DNA of 38,153 nucleotides from RGIG5612 sp963599255 (lineage in GTDB: Bacteria > Bacillota > Clostridia > Lachnospirales > Lachnospiraceae). Shown piece by piece: positions 24,045 to 32,868 of this stretch (position 1 is the stretch's first letter; every line of letters starts with the position of its first letter). Location: NCBI GenBank assembly GCA_963599255.1, contig CAVBWS010000015.1, positions 1-38,153 on the forward strand, given 5' to 3'. Below the pieces are notes generated by a model. It had not been told where the DNA came from. It worked only from the letters and a program-made list of their open reading frames with translations, and did no database searches. The translations under genes and the position numbers were made by a program.

Positions 24045-24695
24045 TTAATTTTCCTGTACAGGAGCATCGCAGCATGTATTTTCATCATCTGCCTTCTCGC
24101 ACGCTTGTTTACATGGCTGCTCCTCTTCTGATTTACAGCATGCCTCCTTCTCTGGCTCATTGGAGGTTTCCTTTTCCACAGGAACTATACTTCCGTCCGG
24201 CTGTACTACGATCGGCGCCTCATGTTCAACAGCTGTTCCGCATTTAACACAGAATTTGTATTCCGGATCTAGCTTGGCTCCGCAATTTTTGCAAAATACT
24301 GCATCCGGAGATTCTTCCTGAGATTCCTCTTCCGGTTCTTCCTTCTCTATCTTGCATCCGCAGTTAGGGCAATATGCCAGATTACCCATAATCTCTGCAT
24401 CGCAGCCAGGACATTTGATAATGCCTTTCAGTTCCTTTATCTCTTCATTGCACTGCTTGATCTTCTCTTTTGATTCATCAATGCTTACTATAAGCTCGGC
24501 AAATTCCTTCTCGCAGTCATCCTTATGCATTTCATAGAACAGTCTGCCTATTTCCATATAATTTCTATCAATTTTTCTCTCCTCGTCAGAAATCGTAAGA
24601 TTAAGCTTGGCAATATTCTTAACATCCTTGCCCTTTTTTATGGTTGTCTGACTAACTCCCGATATTGTCTTAACAATGGTATCTATAAGTTCCAT
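24045..24695 (-). CDS. Coiled-coil plus double zinc-ribbon protein
   Basis: A 216-residue soluble protein. Residues 1-90 are helical and charged (ISDEERKIDRNYMEIGRLFY, later KIKQCNEEIKELKG), a likely coiled coil. Two zinc ribbons follow: CPGC...CPNC and CKNC...CVKC. The tail is acidic with five further cysteine sites (ACC, PCKQAC, CC). No catalytic motif. Such proteins are often annotated only as zinc-ribbon; role unknown. The frame is open to 24713, but AAAGGAG before the ATG at 24695 decides the start. It is a single-gene unit. Confidence 0.75.
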   Translation of the reverse strand: MELIDTIVKTISGVSQTTIKKGKDVKNIAKLNLTISDEERKIDRNYMEIGRLFYEMHKDDCEKEFAELIVSIDESKEKIKQCNEEIKELKGIIKCPGCDAEIMGNLAYCPNCGCKIEKEEPEEESQEESPDAVFCKNCGAKLDPEYKFCVKCGTAVEHEAPIVVQPDGSIVPVEKETSNEPEKEACCKSEEEQPCKQACEKADDENTCCDAPVQEN

Positions 24696-24915
24696 AACTG
24701 CTCCTTTCTTCAACTACGGAAACCACACCTTACGAGTTTCCTTCGTTATTACTGTATTCAACACATGTACCCCGCGTCAATAGCCGCCTGGTTCATTATA
24801 TCGTGCAAATAAAGACTCTCATCTCCTATTTTTCAGCATTATGAGTGTACACGAAATAATATTGATTTTCAACGACAGTACATTGCATGTTGTGTGAAAA
24901 TTATCTGAAAATTGT

Positions 24916-24940
24916 CATATGCGCCGGGACGGCGCATATG
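24916..24940. repeat. Perfect GC-rich hairpin sharing a 13-mer with the pyrF-pyrE element
   Basis: CATATGCGCCG pairs with CGGCGCATATG around GGA. The core GCCGGGACGGCGC also occurs at 9222-9234. It stands in an AT-rich gap downstream of the nitroreductase gene, next to a GCGCAATTGCGC palindrome (24981-24992). It may be the minimal form of a REP-like family. Confidence 0.6.
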
Positions 24941-24996
24941 TTAACCATCTTTTAAATTCATATTCATTGTCTGCGTATTCGCGCAATTGCGCAGCA

Positions 24997-25518
24997 TTAC
25001 CATTTTTCATAATGCACTCTATCCGCTTCCCACTCAGGAGCCTTAACAGGCGGATCTTCTGCAGGATAACCAAATGCAATTATTGAATGTGGTTCATGGG
25101 TATCCGGAATATTAAAAATCTCCGTCTGCGCCTTGATCTTGCTCTCCTGCGGCCAGGTTCCCAGCCAACAACTTCCTATTCCCAGGTCATGGGCAGCCAA
25201 TATCATATTCTGAGCAGCTACCGCCCCATCGATTATCCAATAATCAGGCGCCTGCTTAAAGGCTCTCTTCTTATCTCCCAGAACAAGTATTCCCATGTCC
25301 GCATTTTTAAGCGGTTCAGCTGAAAATCCATTGCCTTGTGTCATTTTATTTAAAGTTTCCTTATCTCTTACAACTATAAATGACCAGTCTCGCTTATTTA
25401 CAGCCGTAGGTCCGCTCATGCCGGCTCTTAAAATAGTCCTGACGTCTTCATCACTTATTTTTCGGTTAGTATATCTTCTGACACTGGTTCTGGTCATGAT
25501 TGCCTCTATTGTGTTCAT
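24997..25518 (-). CDS. Nitroreductase family protein
   Basis: Small FMN-dependent oxidoreductase (173 aa), typical of single-domain nitroreductases that form homodimers. It shows RTSVRRYTNRKISDEDV with the FMN-contacting Arg residues, RAGMSGPTAVNKRDWSFIVV, and GSCWLGTWP near the C-terminal half. Natural substrate is unknown. GTG at 25524 and ATG at 25518 share one AGGAGG; I use the ATG. A single gene between gyrA and the zinc-ribbon gene. Confidence 0.88.
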   Translation of the reverse strand: MNTIEAIMTRTSVRRYTNRKISDEDVRTILRAGMSGPTAVNKRDWSFIVVRDKETLNKMTQGNGFSAEPLKNADMGILVLGDKKRAFKQAPDYWIIDGAVAAQNMILAAHDLGIGSCWLGTWPQESKIKAQTEIFNIPDTHEPHSIIAFGYPAEDPPVKAPEWEADRVHYEKW

Positions 25519-25549
25519 TATCACTTGCCCTCCTTTTTATAACCGACAA

Positions 25550-25573
25550 CACCCCGTTTAATAAAACGAGGTG
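25550..25573. terminator. Hairpin after gyrA
   Basis: CACCCCGTTT pairs with AAACGAGGTG (one mismatch, 4-nt loop), 24 nt after the gyrA stop. No clear T-run follows, so its strength as a terminator is uncertain. Confidence 0.5.
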
Positions 25574-25596
25574 CTGCAATTAAATCTTACTATATT

Positions 25597-28179
25597 CTAT
25601 TCCTCTGTTGTTTCTTCAGTATCATTTTCTGATTCGATGTCATCTGCTTCACCCACGTCGTTTTCCGCATCTTCATCGGACAGAAAATCCTTCGAGATTC
25701 TAGCCATGCCCGTAACCTTGATATCATTTTCCTTGTTAATGTTCATAACCTTAACACCTGAAGTATTTCTTCCGATCACGGATATATCATCAACAGCCAT
25801 TCTCATGACGATTCCCTGGTTTGTTATCAACATGACCTGATCACCTGAATCAACTGCGCATCCCGCTGTAAGGCAGCCTGTCTTTTCCGTTACCTTGTAG
25901 CATCGAACACCCTTGCCGCCTCGATGCTGAGGGTTGAATTCTGAGAATGAGGTTCTCTTGCCCATACCATTTTCTGTTACGAACAATATATCCTCTCCCA
26001 ACACATCCAGTGTAAATGTTATAACCTCGTCATCTTCTTCAGAGAATTTCATACCGATCACACCCATTGAACTGCGTCCGGTTGCCCTTATCTCTTCCTC
26101 GTTGAATCTGATGCTGTGACCATTCTTAGTTACAAGAACTATCTCTCTGTGACCGTCGGTTATCTCAGCATCAATGAGCTCATCGTCATCCCTCAATGTA
26201 ATAGCAATGATACCCGTCTGTCTGATATTGTTATATTCTTCCAGATCAGTCTTCTTGATCATTCCCTTCTTCGTTGCCATCAGGAGATTTTTCGCTCCCT
26301 TGAATTCCTCAACTGACATAGCAGCTGCTATCCTCTCATCAGGCTGCAGCTGAAGAAGGTTGACTATAGCTGTTCCTCTTGCATTTCTGGAAGCCTCAGG
26401 GATCTGATAAGCCTTCATCTTATATACACGACCCTTATTTGTGAAGAATAATATGTTATTATGCGTAGTAGTAATGAACATACGCTCAATAACATCTTCA
26501 TTAAGAGTCTGCATGCCCTTAATGCCCTTACCGCCTCTGTTCTGAGCCTTGAATGTATCAATAGCCATTCTCTTAACATATCCCAGTTTGGTCATTGTAA
26601 TTACTGTATTTCCTACAGGAATGAGATCCTCATCTTCTATATCTCCGTCATCAACGCCGATGACAGTTTTTCTCTCATCTCCGTATTTTTCCTTCATCAC
26701 CAGGATTTCTTCCTTGATAACTCCGAGAAGCTTCTTCTCATCCCCGAGGATTTCCTTGTAATACTTAATCTTAGCCAGAAGCTCAGCCTGCTCATCTTCA
26801 AGCTTCTTTCTTTCGAGACCTGTAAGAGCCCTGAGTCTCATGTCTACAATGGCCTGAGCCTGTACATCATCAAGACCGAAGGCTTCCATCAAGCCGGTTT
26901 TAGCTTCCTGGGTATTGGCACTTGCTCTGATAATACGAATAACTTCATCAATATTATCAAGCGCTATTAATAATCCGGCTAAAATATGAGCTCTCTCTTC
27001 AGCCTTATTAAGATCATATTTTGTTCTTCTTGTTACTACTTCTTCCTGATGTTTTAAGTAGCATGCCAGCAGCTCGTAAATGTTAAAGATCTTCGGCTGA
27101 TTGTTGATGAGGGCAAGCATAATAACGCCGAAACTGTCCTGAAGCTGAGTATGCTTATAGAGCTGGTTTAATACAACATTCGGATTTACATCCTTACGAA
27201 GCTCTATTACTACTCTGGTTCCGGTCTGATCGCTCTCATCTCTCAGATCAACTATACCGTCTATTCTCTTATCTCTATGAAGTTCACCGATCTTTTCAAC
27301 AAGCTTAGCCTTATTTACCAAATATGGCAGTTCCGTTACAACAATGCGGTTCTTGCCGTTTTCCATAGGCTCAATCTCAGAGACTGCACGGATCTTAATC
27401 TTGCCTCGTCCTGTTCTGTAGGCCTCTTCAATACCCTTTCTTCCTAATATCGTAGCTCCTGTCGGAAAATCAGGTCCCTTTATGATCTTCATTATATCGT
27501 CAATGGTAGTTTCTCTGTCTTCTACCTTGTTGTCGATAATCTTGCAGACAGCGTCAATAAGCTCTCCTATGTTATGAGGAGGGATATTGGTTGCCATACC
27601 TACCGCGATACCTGTGGTTCCATTTGCCAGAAGATTAGGATATCTGGCCGGAAGAACCGTAGGCTCCTTCTCTGTTTCATCGAAGTTTGGAACAAAATCA
27701 ACTGTATCCTTATTGATATCTGCCAGCATTTCCATAGAAATCTTGGAAAGTCTCGCCTCTGTATAACGCATGGCAGCAGCTCCGTCACCATCTTCAGAGC
27801 CGAAGTTGCCATGTCCGTCTACCAGCGGATATCTTGTTGACCACTCCTGAGCCATATTAACGAGAGCTCCGTAGATAGATGAATCTCCATGAGGATGGTA
27901 TTTACCCATGGTATCACCGACGATACGAGCACATTTTCTGTGAGGCTTGTCAGGAGTATTATTAAGTTCACTCATGGAGAACAGAACTCTTCTCTGAACC
28001 GGCTTAAGTCCGTCTCTTACATCCGGCAATGCTCTTGAAGCAATAACGCTCATAGCATAATCGATATAAGAGCTTTCCATAGTCTTCTTCAGATCAATCT
28101 CTTCTATCTTGTCGAAGACTGTATCGGTAAGTTCCGTATTTTCTCCTTCGTTATTGATATCTTTATTGTTATCTTCCAT
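25597..28179 (-). CDS. gyrA: DNA gyrase subunit A
   Basis: Breaks and rejoins DNA in type II topoisomerase action and wraps DNA through its C-terminal pinwheel. The 860 residues have RALPDVRDGLKPVQRRVL, the quinolone region MGKYHPHGDSSIYGALV, and catalytic Tyr139 in AAAMRYTEARL. Gyrase boxes QNRGGKG and HRGGKG mark the C-terminal domain, followed by an acidic tail. At the position matching E. coli Asp87 it has Gly104; Ser100 matches Ser83. The frame is open to 28203 through TTG, but GGAGG 5 nt before the ATG at 28179 is decisive. It starts 20 nt after gyrB. Confidence 0.96.
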   Translation of the reverse strand: MEDNNKDINNEGENTELTDTVFDKIEEIDLKKTMESSYIDYAMSVIASRALPDVRDGLKPVQRRVLFSMSELNNTPDKPHRKCARIVGDTMGKYHPHGDSSIYGALVNMAQEWSTRYPLVDGHGNFGSEDGDGAAAMRYTEARLSKISMEMLADINKDTVDFVPNFDETEKEPTVLPARYPNLLANGTTGIAVGMATNIPPHNIGELIDAVCKIIDNKVEDRETTIDDIMKIIKGPDFPTGATILGRKGIEEAYRTGRGKIKIRAVSEIEPMENGKNRIVVTELPYLVNKAKLVEKIGELHRDKRIDGIVDLRDESDQTGTRVVIELRKDVNPNVVLNQLYKHTQLQDSFGVIMLALINNQPKIFNIYELLACYLKHQEEVVTRRTKYDLNKAEERAHILAGLLIALDNIDEVIRIIRASANTQEAKTGLMEAFGLDDVQAQAIVDMRLRALTGLERKKLEDEQAELLAKIKYYKEILGDEKKLLGVIKEEILVMKEKYGDERKTVIGVDDGDIEDEDLIPVGNTVITMTKLGYVKRMAIDTFKAQNRGGKGIKGMQTLNEDVIERMFITTTHNNILFFTNKGRVYKMKAYQIPEASRNARGTAIVNLLQLQPDERIAAAMSVEEFKGAKNLLMATKKGMIKKTDLEEYNNIRQTGIIAITLRDDDELIDAEITDGHREIVLVTKNGHSIRFNEEEIRATGRSSMGVIGMKFSEEDDEVITFTLDVLGEDILFVTENGMGKRTSFSEFNPQHRGGKGVRCYKVTEKTGCLTAGCAVDSGDQVMLITNQGIVMRMAVDDISVIGRNTSGVKVMNINKENDIKVTGMARISKDFLSDEDAENDVGEADDIESENDTEETTEE

Positions 28180-28199
28180 TGTTTCCTCCGGATTTATTA

Positions 28200-30170
28200 T
28201 CAAATGTCAATATTAGTTGCGTATTTAGCGTTCAATTCAATGAACTCTCGTCTAGGCTCTACTTCATCTCCCATAAGAGTGGTAAATGTAACATCCAGAT
28301 CCTGCGGACTCTCATCGTCTATGAATACCTTGGACAGAATTCTTGTCTTAGGATCCATAGTAGTCTCCCACAGCTGACTGGCATCCATCTCGCCCAGTCC
28401 CTTATAACGCTGAACCTTGTTCTGATTATCTCTTCCGATCTCAAGCATTATATTATTGAGTTCTTCATCAGAGTACGCATACCAGACCTTTTTATTTTTT
28501 GTGATCTGATACAGCGGCGGTTTAGCCAGATAAACGTGTCCCTGTTTGATAAGCTCCGGCATAAATCTATAGAAGAATGTAAGGAGCAATGTTGCAATAT
28601 GAGCCCCGTCAACATCGGCATCTGTCATGATTATAATCTTATCGTAACGAAGCTTGGATATATCAAAGTCATCATGAATTCCTGTTCCAAATGCTGTTAT
28701 CATAGTTCTGATCTCCGCATTTCCCAGGATTCTATCCAGACGGGCTTTCTCAACATTTAATATTTTTCCTCTCAACGGAAGGATAGCCTGAGTCTTTCTG
28801 ATACGAGCCTTCTTGGCGCTGCCGCCGGCGGAATCTCCCTCGACTATGAATATCTCACAGTTCTTAGGATCCTTATCTGAGCAGTCAGCCAGCTTGCCCG
28901 GAAGAGAACCGCTGGCAAGAGGACTCTTTCTTGTGGCTTCTCTGGCCTTACGTGCCGCCTCTCTGGCACGCTGTGCCAGTAATCCCTTATCGCAAATGAA
29001 TTTGGCAACCTGAGGATTCTGCTCGAGAAAATATGTAAGCTGCTCGCTTACAACAGATTCTACTGCGGCGCGCGCCTCGGAATTTCCCAACTTTTGCTTA
29101 GTCTGTCCCTCAAACTGCGGATCTTCAATCTTAACAGAAATAATCGCAGCAAGACCCTCTCTTAAATCCTCGCCGGACAGATTGTCTTCTTTTTCTTTAA
29201 GAATCTTATTTTTTCTGGCGTAATCATTGAACACCCTTGTTAATGCACGCTTAAACCCTTCCAGATGAGTACCTCCCTCCGGAGTATTTACATTATTAAC
29301 GAAGGTATAGATGCTCTCGTTGTATCCGTCATTATGCTGCATGGATACTTCAACCATTACATTATTCTTCTCACCTTCGAAGTACATTATTTCTTCATAG
29401 TGAGGGGTATTTCCTCTGTTCAGATACTGAACAAATTCCTTTATGCCGCCTTCGTAATGGAAGGTCTTCTCCTGTTCATTGTTCTCACGAGTATCTGTAA
29501 GTACAATTTTAAGACCCTTAGTAAGAAATGCCATTTCTCTTAATCTGTTCTGAAGGGTATTAAAATTATATATAAGATCCTCGAAAATCTTATAATCCGG
29601 CTTAAATGTGATCTTAGATCCATGCTTATCTGCCGGGCAGTCCCCTAATACTGTAAGCTCGCAGGTAGCCTTGCCTCTCTCATATTCCTGAAAATGAATC
29701 TTGCCGTCACGCCAGATAGTTACATCAAGGTGTTCAGAAAGTGCATTTACAACAGAGGCACCTACACCATGAAGTCCGCCGGATACCTTATATCCGCCAC
29801 CGCCAAATTTTCCTCCTGCATGAAGTTTACAAAATACAAGTTCCACAGCAGATACTCCCTGCTGTTTATTAATACCTGTCGGAATACCTCTTCCATTATC
29901 CTCAACAGTAATTGAATTATCCGGATTAATTGTTACATGTATCTCAGTGCAGACTCCTGCAAGAGCCTCATCAACAGCATTATCTACTATCTCATATACC
30001 AGATGATGCAGGCCCCTTTCTGATGTACTTCCAATATACATTCCAGGTCTCTTTCTTACAGCTTCAAGTCCTTCCAATACCTGAATATTATCTGCATCAT
30101 ATTCGCCGGAAACAGTAGTATCGGCAAGAGAATTTTCTTCATTATTTTCCAATACCTTGTTTTCTTCCAT
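28200..30170 (-). CDS. gyrB: DNA gyrase subunit B
   Basis: ATPase subunit of gyrase (656 aa). The GHKL domain has EIVDNAVDEALAG, VEDNGRGIPTG and GGLHGVGASVVNALS. The transducer has FVNNVNTPEGGTHLEGF, and the TOPRIM domain has FIVEGDSAGGSAK and IMTDADVDGAHI. It ends with the C-terminal QRYKGLGEMDASQLWETTMD. A longer frame would start with TTG at 30185, but AAAGGA 7 nt before the ATG at 30170 fixes the start. Placed between recF and gyrA as in most Firmicutes origins. Confidence 0.96.
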   Translation of the reverse strand: MEENKVLENNEENSLADTTVSGEYDADNIQVLEGLEAVRKRPGMYIGSTSERGLHHLVYEIVDNAVDEALAGVCTEIHVTINPDNSITVEDNGRGIPTGINKQQGVSAVELVFCKLHAGGKFGGGGYKVSGGLHGVGASVVNALSEHLDVTIWRDGKIHFQEYERGKATCELTVLGDCPADKHGSKITFKPDYKIFEDLIYNFNTLQNRLREMAFLTKGLKIVLTDTRENNEQEKTFHYEGGIKEFVQYLNRGNTPHYEEIMYFEGEKNNVMVEVSMQHNDGYNESIYTFVNNVNTPEGGTHLEGFKRALTRVFNDYARKNKILKEKEDNLSGEDLREGLAAIISVKIEDPQFEGQTKQKLGNSEARAAVESVVSEQLTYFLEQNPQVAKFICDKGLLAQRAREAARKAREATRKSPLASGSLPGKLADCSDKDPKNCEIFIVEGDSAGGSAKKARIRKTQAILPLRGKILNVEKARLDRILGNAEIRTMITAFGTGIHDDFDISKLRYDKIIIMTDADVDGAHIATLLLTFFYRFMPELIKQGHVYLAKPPLYQITKNKKVWYAYSDEELNNIMLEIGRDNQNKVQRYKGLGEMDASQLWETTMDPKTRILSKVFIDDESPQDLDVTFTTLMGDEVEPRREFIELNAKYATNIDI

Positions 30171-30218
30171 CTTTTTTCCTTTCAATCTATCTGTATAAAT
30201 CTAATAACAATTTTTTTA

Positions 30219-31304
30219 TTAAACAACCCTTCCCTGCAATATATGAATCTTGTTAACTTCTCCTAACTTTTCTTCTATAAACTCATCCATACCTGTACAA
30301 GTAATCAGTGTTTGTATATCATTAAGACTCTTTATAAGCTGATTTTGTCTGTTTCTGTCTAATTCAGACAAAACATCATCCAGCAGCAAAACCGGTTTTT
30401 CTTTTTTTATTTTCTCGATAATATATATTTCAGAAAGCTTAAGTGACAAGGCACATGACCTCTGCTGTCCGCTGCTTCCGTATATTTTAAGATCCGTCTC
30501 ACCATCATAGAAACTCATATCATCTCTGTGAGGTCCAATGTGTGTCTGCTTATAAAATCTATCCTTTTCCCGATTTTTCAGGAGTTCTTCGAAAAAGCTT
30601 TCTTCATCTGCAGAAGGTTCATAAACAATCCTTAGTTTTTCTTTTCCGCCTGTTATATCATAATGAATGTCAAATATTATCTCATTTAATTCATCTATGA
30701 ACTGTCTTCTTCTCTTTATGATGCGGGATCCGTAATCACACAGCTGCAGGTCCCATATATCCAGAGTCGAATTAAAATCATGTGCGTCATTGCCTTCATC
30801 CGCTCTTTTAAATAATTCTCTTCTCTGGTCTAAAAGTTTATTGTAATTGACAAGATTATCCATGTAGAGAGGATCTATCTGACACAGCTGCATATCAAGG
30901 AATTTTCTTCTCTCGGAGGGACTTCTTTTCACAATATCTAAATCTTCAGATGAAAACATGACAACCAGAATATTTCCGTACAGATCTCCGTATTTTCTGA
31001 TAGGAACCCTGTCAAGGGCCATACCTTTGGATTTATTTTTCCGCAAATGTATGTCTACTCTGTGAGAATTAAAATCAGATTCAAATTCTGCCTTTATATG
31101 AGCTTCTTCGCAGCCGTTTTTTATTATTTCTCTTTCTTTGCTGCTCTTGTGGCTCTTCCCGAATCCACACATGTAGATGCTTTCAAGAATATTTGTTTTT
31201 CCCTGCCCGTTTTCTCCGTAAATAATATTGCATCCAGGATAGAAGTTTACTGATAAAGACTCATAATTTCTGTAATTTTGAATATCAAGATTTTTTATTT
31301 GCAT
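30219..31304 (-). CDS. recF: DNA replication and repair protein RecF
   Basis: SMC-like ATPase that loads RecA at gaps. The 361-residue protein has Walker A YGENGQGKTN near 35-44, the signature YGSSGQQRSCALSLKL, and Walker B VLLLDDVLSELD. It overlaps yaaA by 10 nt, so translation is coupled within the dnaN-yaaA-recF unit. Confidence 0.95.
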   Translation of the reverse strand: MQIKNLDIQNYRNYESLSVNFYPGCNIIYGENGQGKTNILESIYMCGFGKSHKSSKEREIIKNGCEEAHIKAEFESDFNSHRVDIHLRKNKSKGMALDRVPIRKYGDLYGNILVVMFSSEDLDIVKRSPSERRKFLDMQLCQIDPLYMDNLVNYNKLLDQRRELFKRADEGNDAHDFNSTLDIWDLQLCDYGSRIIKRRRQFIDELNEIIFDIHYDITGGKEKLRIVYEPSADEESFFEELLKNREKDRFYKQTHIGPHRDDMSFYDGETDLKIYGSSGQQRSCALSLKLSEIYIIEKIKKEKPVLLLDDVLSELDRNRQNQLIKSLNDIQTLITCTGMDEFIEEKLGEVNKIHILQGRVV

Positions 31305-31504
31305 ATTTTAATCTGACTTCCCTGAAATTCTACAATATCCCCATCCACAAGTTTTTTTCCTCTCTGGTATTCCACCTGACCATTTACCTTAACTTCACCA
31401 TTGATGATGACTTCCTTGGCAAATCCTCCGTTTTCTACCAGATTAGCAGCCTTCAGTGCCTGTCCCAATTTTATATATTCGTCTCTAAGTTTGATTTCAA
31501 ACAT
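31295..31504 (-). CDS. yaaA: S4-domain RNA-binding protein YaaA (RlbA-like)
   Basis: A 69-residue single S4 domain (LGQALKAANLVENGGFAKEV, then INGEVKVNGQVEYQRGKKL). It lies between dnaN and recF, its universal place in Firmicutes origins. Predicted to bind structured RNA or the ribosome; exact role unsettled. It follows dnaN by 4 nt and overlaps recF by 10 nt. Confidence 0.9.
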   Translation of the reverse strand: MFEIKLRDEYIKLGQALKAANLVENGGFAKEVIINGEVKVNGQVEYQRGKKLVDGDIVEFQGSQIKICK

Positions 31505-31508
31505 ATCA

Positions 31509-32609
31509 TTATCTGTTTATATTTACCGGAAGAATAATATAAACATAATCTCCTTCATCATTTCTTATAAAACATGGAGCATTTGAATTAACAAAGAATA
31601 ATGATACTTCCTCATCATCGATTACCTTCAATGCATCCATTATGAATTTTGGATTAAATCCTATTATCAGATCATTTCCTGTCTTATTAACAGGCAGCTT
31701 GCTGCTCATTGATCCAAGAGAAGTATTAATATCCATGTTCATGAATCCTTCTCTTATTTCAAAAACAACAGGTTTCTTATCTCCCTCTCTTACCAGGGTG
31801 ATAGCTCTGTCAATATTGTTCATAAAATTAATCTTATTTAATCTAACCTCTGTAGAATAATCAGAAGAGATCATCTGCTCGACATTGAAGAACTCTCCTT
31901 CTATAAGTCTTGAGATAACCATGGTATTACTGAAGCTGAATTTGATGAATCTTTTGTCAAATTCCATTTCAACAATCTCATTTTGATCGCCGTTTAAAAT
32001 TCTGCTGATCTCATTAAGGGTTTTTCCGGGAATTATTACCTTGCTGTTCTCGTAATTAAAAGCCAGCTCTTCCTTCCTTATAGAAATTCTGTGGCTGTCA
32101 AGAGAAACAACTTTTATCATGTTGTTTTCTATAGAGAACAGCTCTCCCTTCATAAGAGCATTTGTATCGTTTACGGCAATTGAGAAAATTGTCTGTCTTA
32201 TGAGTTCTTTTAATGTAAACTCTGATATGCTGACTTTCTTAGTTTCTCCTGTCTCCGGAAGATCAGGAAACTCGTTAGGATCATTGCCGCTGAGAGTAAA
32301 TACTGAATCCTCACAGCTTATTTTCATCTTATGAAGTTTATTTGTTTCAATAACTATTTCATTATCAGGAAGCTTTCTTATGATCTCACTAAAGATCCTT
32401 GCTTCAATAGCAATGCTTCCCTTTTCATTAACAACACCTTCAACTTTGGTTTTTATAGCCATGTCATTATCATTGGCTGTTATTGTAATCTCATCATCGG
32501 CTGTGATAAGAAGAGATTCTAAGATAGCCATTGTTGATTTAGAAGGAACTGCTCTGAGAGCAATATTAACAGCTGTGATCAAATCATTTTTTGAACATGC
32601 AATAATCAT
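31509..32609 (-). CDS. dnaN: DNA polymerase III beta subunit (sliding clamp)
   Basis: Ring-shaped processivity clamp for the replicative polymerase (366 aa, the usual length). It shows the N-terminal LITAVNIALRAVPSKSTMAILE, PGKTLNEISRIL in the middle domain, and the C-terminal NAPCFIRNDEGDYVYIILPV. AAAGGAGAT lies before the ATG. It is separated from dnaA by 259 nt with origin-like sequence. Confidence 0.96.
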   Translation of the reverse strand: MIIACSKNDLITAVNIALRAVPSKSTMAILESLLITADDEITITANDNDMAIKTKVEGVVNEKGSIAIEARIFSEIIRKLPDNEIVIETNKLHKMKISCEDSVFTLSGNDPNEFPDLPETGETKKVSISEFTLKELIRQTIFSIAVNDTNALMKGELFSIENNMIKVVSLDSHRISIRKEELAFNYENSKVIIPGKTLNEISRILNGDQNEIVEMEFDKRFIKFSFSNTMVISRLIEGEFFNVEQMISSDYSTEVRLNKINFMNNIDRAITLVREGDKKPVVFEIREGFMNMDINTSLGSMSSKLPVNKTGNDLIIGFNPKFIMDALKVIDDEEVSLFFVNSNAPCFIRNDEGDYVYIILPVNINR

Positions 32610-32868
32610 TAGTGTATATCTCCTTTCAAAATGAAATGGGTGATTTATTAATATATGTATTTTACTAGTAGTAACAGTAGAGGATGTGAATATGTTAAAA
32701 AGCCTGAAATAGGTTTATATTAAGCCAAAATTTATATTCAATCGTACTGTTACTAATATTTGCAGAGATTGTTGATAAATACTCAGCCTTATCAATAGAG
32801 TCAGTTAAGAGCATTATGATTAACCGTTTGTCTACATCTGAAACATGAAAAAGTAGATAAACTGTGCA
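32610..32868. other. dnaA-dnaN intergenic region, possible second part of oriC
   Basis: AT-rich, no gene. It has a DnaA-box-like TGTTGATAA at 32770-32778 (one mismatch from TGTGGATAA), identical to one at 34502-34510 on the other side of dnaA, plus weaker matches (TTATCAATA near 32789; TGTGCATTA near 32864). This position matches the second origin half in bipartite Firmicutes origins. Confidence 0.5.
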
